This document shows positions 62,401 through 64,000 of a stretch of 64,000 nt of DNA, piece after piece. Source of the DNA: Dryocosmus kuriphilus. Lineage: Eukaryota > Arthropoda > Insecta > Hymenoptera > Cynipidae. The notes beneath the pieces were generated by a model that was not told where the DNA came from, searched no databases, and saw only the letters and a program-made list of their open reading frames with translations. The stretch spans positions 81,701,951-81,765,950 of the forward strand of contig CM076197.1 in the NCBI GenBank assembly GCA_038277395.1. Reading direction: 5' to 3'. Made by a program: the position numbers and the translations under genes. The stretch's first letter is position 1, and each line of letters starts with the position of its first letter.

Positions 62401-64000
62401 TATTATATATTTGTTATTATTTAAAGATACCCATATGGTTCGGAAATTATGACCAACACTATTAGCCTCAGTAATGTTCTTTTCAAGGAAAAAAAATTAT
62501 CATCATATGTCAGTTAGATTTTTGTAAAAGCTGAAAGGACAGAAATTTCGAGATTTCGTGAGAATGACTATAGATGAGAGTCCCATTTCGAAGTCGATCG
62601 AATCAAGAAAAGAAAAAGTAAAGTCACCCGACAAGGGAGTAGAGGGGTAGGGGGTAAGGATAGTAAGAGTAAGAGTCACCCTTGGGAAAAATCGGTGCTT
62701 CCTCAACGTGAAGGTCTGTAGGTAGTAGGTACTCGTAGGTACCTACCTACACACGTGTTCGTATCTTCCTCGACCACTTCGACCGGACATGACGCTTATA
62801 ACGTACGCGCATGGTACGGAGGATCGTGTGATAGGGACACAGAGAAAGAGGGATCCAGGGGGTTGGATGCTGGTTGGGTTCAAAGGGGGTAGTAGGGGGT
62901 ATATCGCGATACTCCATCGGACAGAAATCGATACAGGGACGGTCAGGAGGGAAAAGAGGAGGAGGTACGGGGGTCTCTGTCTGTATTTTTCACGAAAGCA
63001 TTACGAACGCGCCCGCAGATATCTCTCATCAGAGGTTCTCAACTTGTCCCTGCATTCTGCCAATTGTATTACAAATGCGAGAAATTTTCCTCGATGGACT
63101 CTGGCTCGATGGTAGGAAGTCCCTTACAACTTTGTTTCAACTTTATCAAAAGTTTCTTTAGCATTTTTTGAATCTTGCTTCAACTTTCTTTAGCTGGAGG
63201 TTGACTCTTAAGCGAGCTTTTAAGGCTAGAGAATGTCCGGTTGGTGATGGTCATGGGGGTTGGATTGAAGTTTCAAAGTCGGCGCCAAGATCGATTGAGG
63301 AGCGCTGAGCTCTTCGCCACGGAGTGTTGGCAGAGTGCTCGTGATCGATTACTCGTCATCCGATGTCCCGAGTTCGACGCCCATCACCCGCTGCCAAACC
63401 AAACGTACTTTTTTTTTACTGCCGCCCATACAACCACCCCCGAACAGAGCAATGGAATCGGAGGGAGGGAAAGAGTGCGGATGCAGACTTTCAAAGAGAA
63501 GAGATGTTTTCAGGGAAAACAAAATTGGTGGACGTTGGTCTAGATCAGGAATTTTTTAGGGTTGTATGGAGATCAGGGTCCTGTAAAATAAATAATCAAT
63601 TTTGAGGATTTTAGTATTAATATTATTGTAGATATCTGGTAAGAAAAAAGGATTGTTCAATTAATTTTTTTTAAGTTCAAGATAGTATTATGGATCTGCA
63701 AACTATCCTAAAGGTATAATTTAGGACATTTTTTAAATTTAAACATTTTTTTTTGAGTTTACGTCTTTGTATTAGCGATTTAATAAAATTCGGATTCTTG
63801 AACGCAGCGTGGCTCAGTTAGGATCATGTTTGGATTATTTTCGAGTAAAGGATATAATATACTTAAATTCCTTTACTTGGAAACTTGACAAATAACTTTT
63901 ACTTTTCAGTTCTAAACCTTCCAACTTGGGCCTCTTCGAAGGTCCAAGATTTTCAAATGGAAGTATTTTTTACTTTTAAAAATCTTTCACTTAAAACGAA
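62401..64000. other. Higher-GC unassigned stretch at the right edge
   Basis: 62640-63560 is GC-richer, with overlapping frames of 60-108 codons in several phases and no recognisable domain. At 63802-63825 'gcagcgtggctcagtt' repeats the SINE-head word seen at 35200. A host promoter or exon could lie here but cannot be shown. Confidence 0.35.

Noticed and set aside
62789..63605. Several overlapping frames of 74-108 codons near the right edge
   Set aside because: Three phases are open at once in GC-richer DNA. None has recognisable domains or clear splice structure.

Overview
This is a gene-poor, AT-rich animal nuclear sequence, most likely from an insect. I base that on the kinds of transposon present: several mariner lineages, Penelope-like retroelements with GIY-YIG domains, Merlin, hAT and tRNA-headed SINEs. 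There are no operons, Shine-Dalgarno sites or compact gene blocks. I could not recognise a host protein-coding gene. The longest open frames are all transposon-derived. The species cannot be named from the sequence alone.

Layout, left to right. 1-8060: diverged tandem repeats, a TIR-bounded element (3572-4708), an inverted repeat (4934-5480) and a short ORF resembling the N-terminal domain of Crypton-type tyrosine recombinases. 8061-13400: nested inverted-repeat elements. A 5'-truncated Penelope-like element lies between two inverted ~400 bp arms, each with a hammerhead ribozyme motif, and it sits inside an older foldback element. 13600-15740: an internally deleted mariner, then a foldback with long C tracts. 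16890-20800: a TGACC-rich minisatellite and a ~2.1 kb palindrome with a tRNA-like sequence at one edge. 24120-28660: a MITE, a nearly full-length mariner with broken coding, a SINE and a decayed mariner of another lineage. 29600-32240: a tandem-repeat locus interrupted by a TIR-bounded element full of minisatellite.

35150-38820: a second Penelope-like element with inverted arms and a textbook-like hammerhead, then a fourth mariner copy. 39750-44650: a small MITE, a second copy of the 24.6 kb mariner with an almost intact transposase ORF, and a DD41D-type Tc1/mariner relative nested in a GGATATCC-rich element. 44690-51340: motif-rich low-complexity DNA, a possible fossil hammerhead, a third Penelope fragment with its own hammerhead, and an element encoding a pipsqueak-type HTH. 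51590-54310: a long-TIR structure around a Merlin transposase with one in-frame stop. 56282-57525: a non-autonomous hAT element with an exact 8 bp target duplication, next to a SINE. 59660-62400: three diverged tandem units, then a zone with a recurring GTGAGGGAATGA motif.

The main theme is inverted-repeat architecture. At least ten separate foldback or long-TIR structures occur, several nested inside each other. The three Penelope copies share one plan: 5'-truncated coding part, about 600-700 bp of 3' region, then a hammerhead on the coding strand. In the two copies with both arms, the 5' end is replaced by an inverted copy of the same terminal repeat, so each carries two opposed ribozymes.
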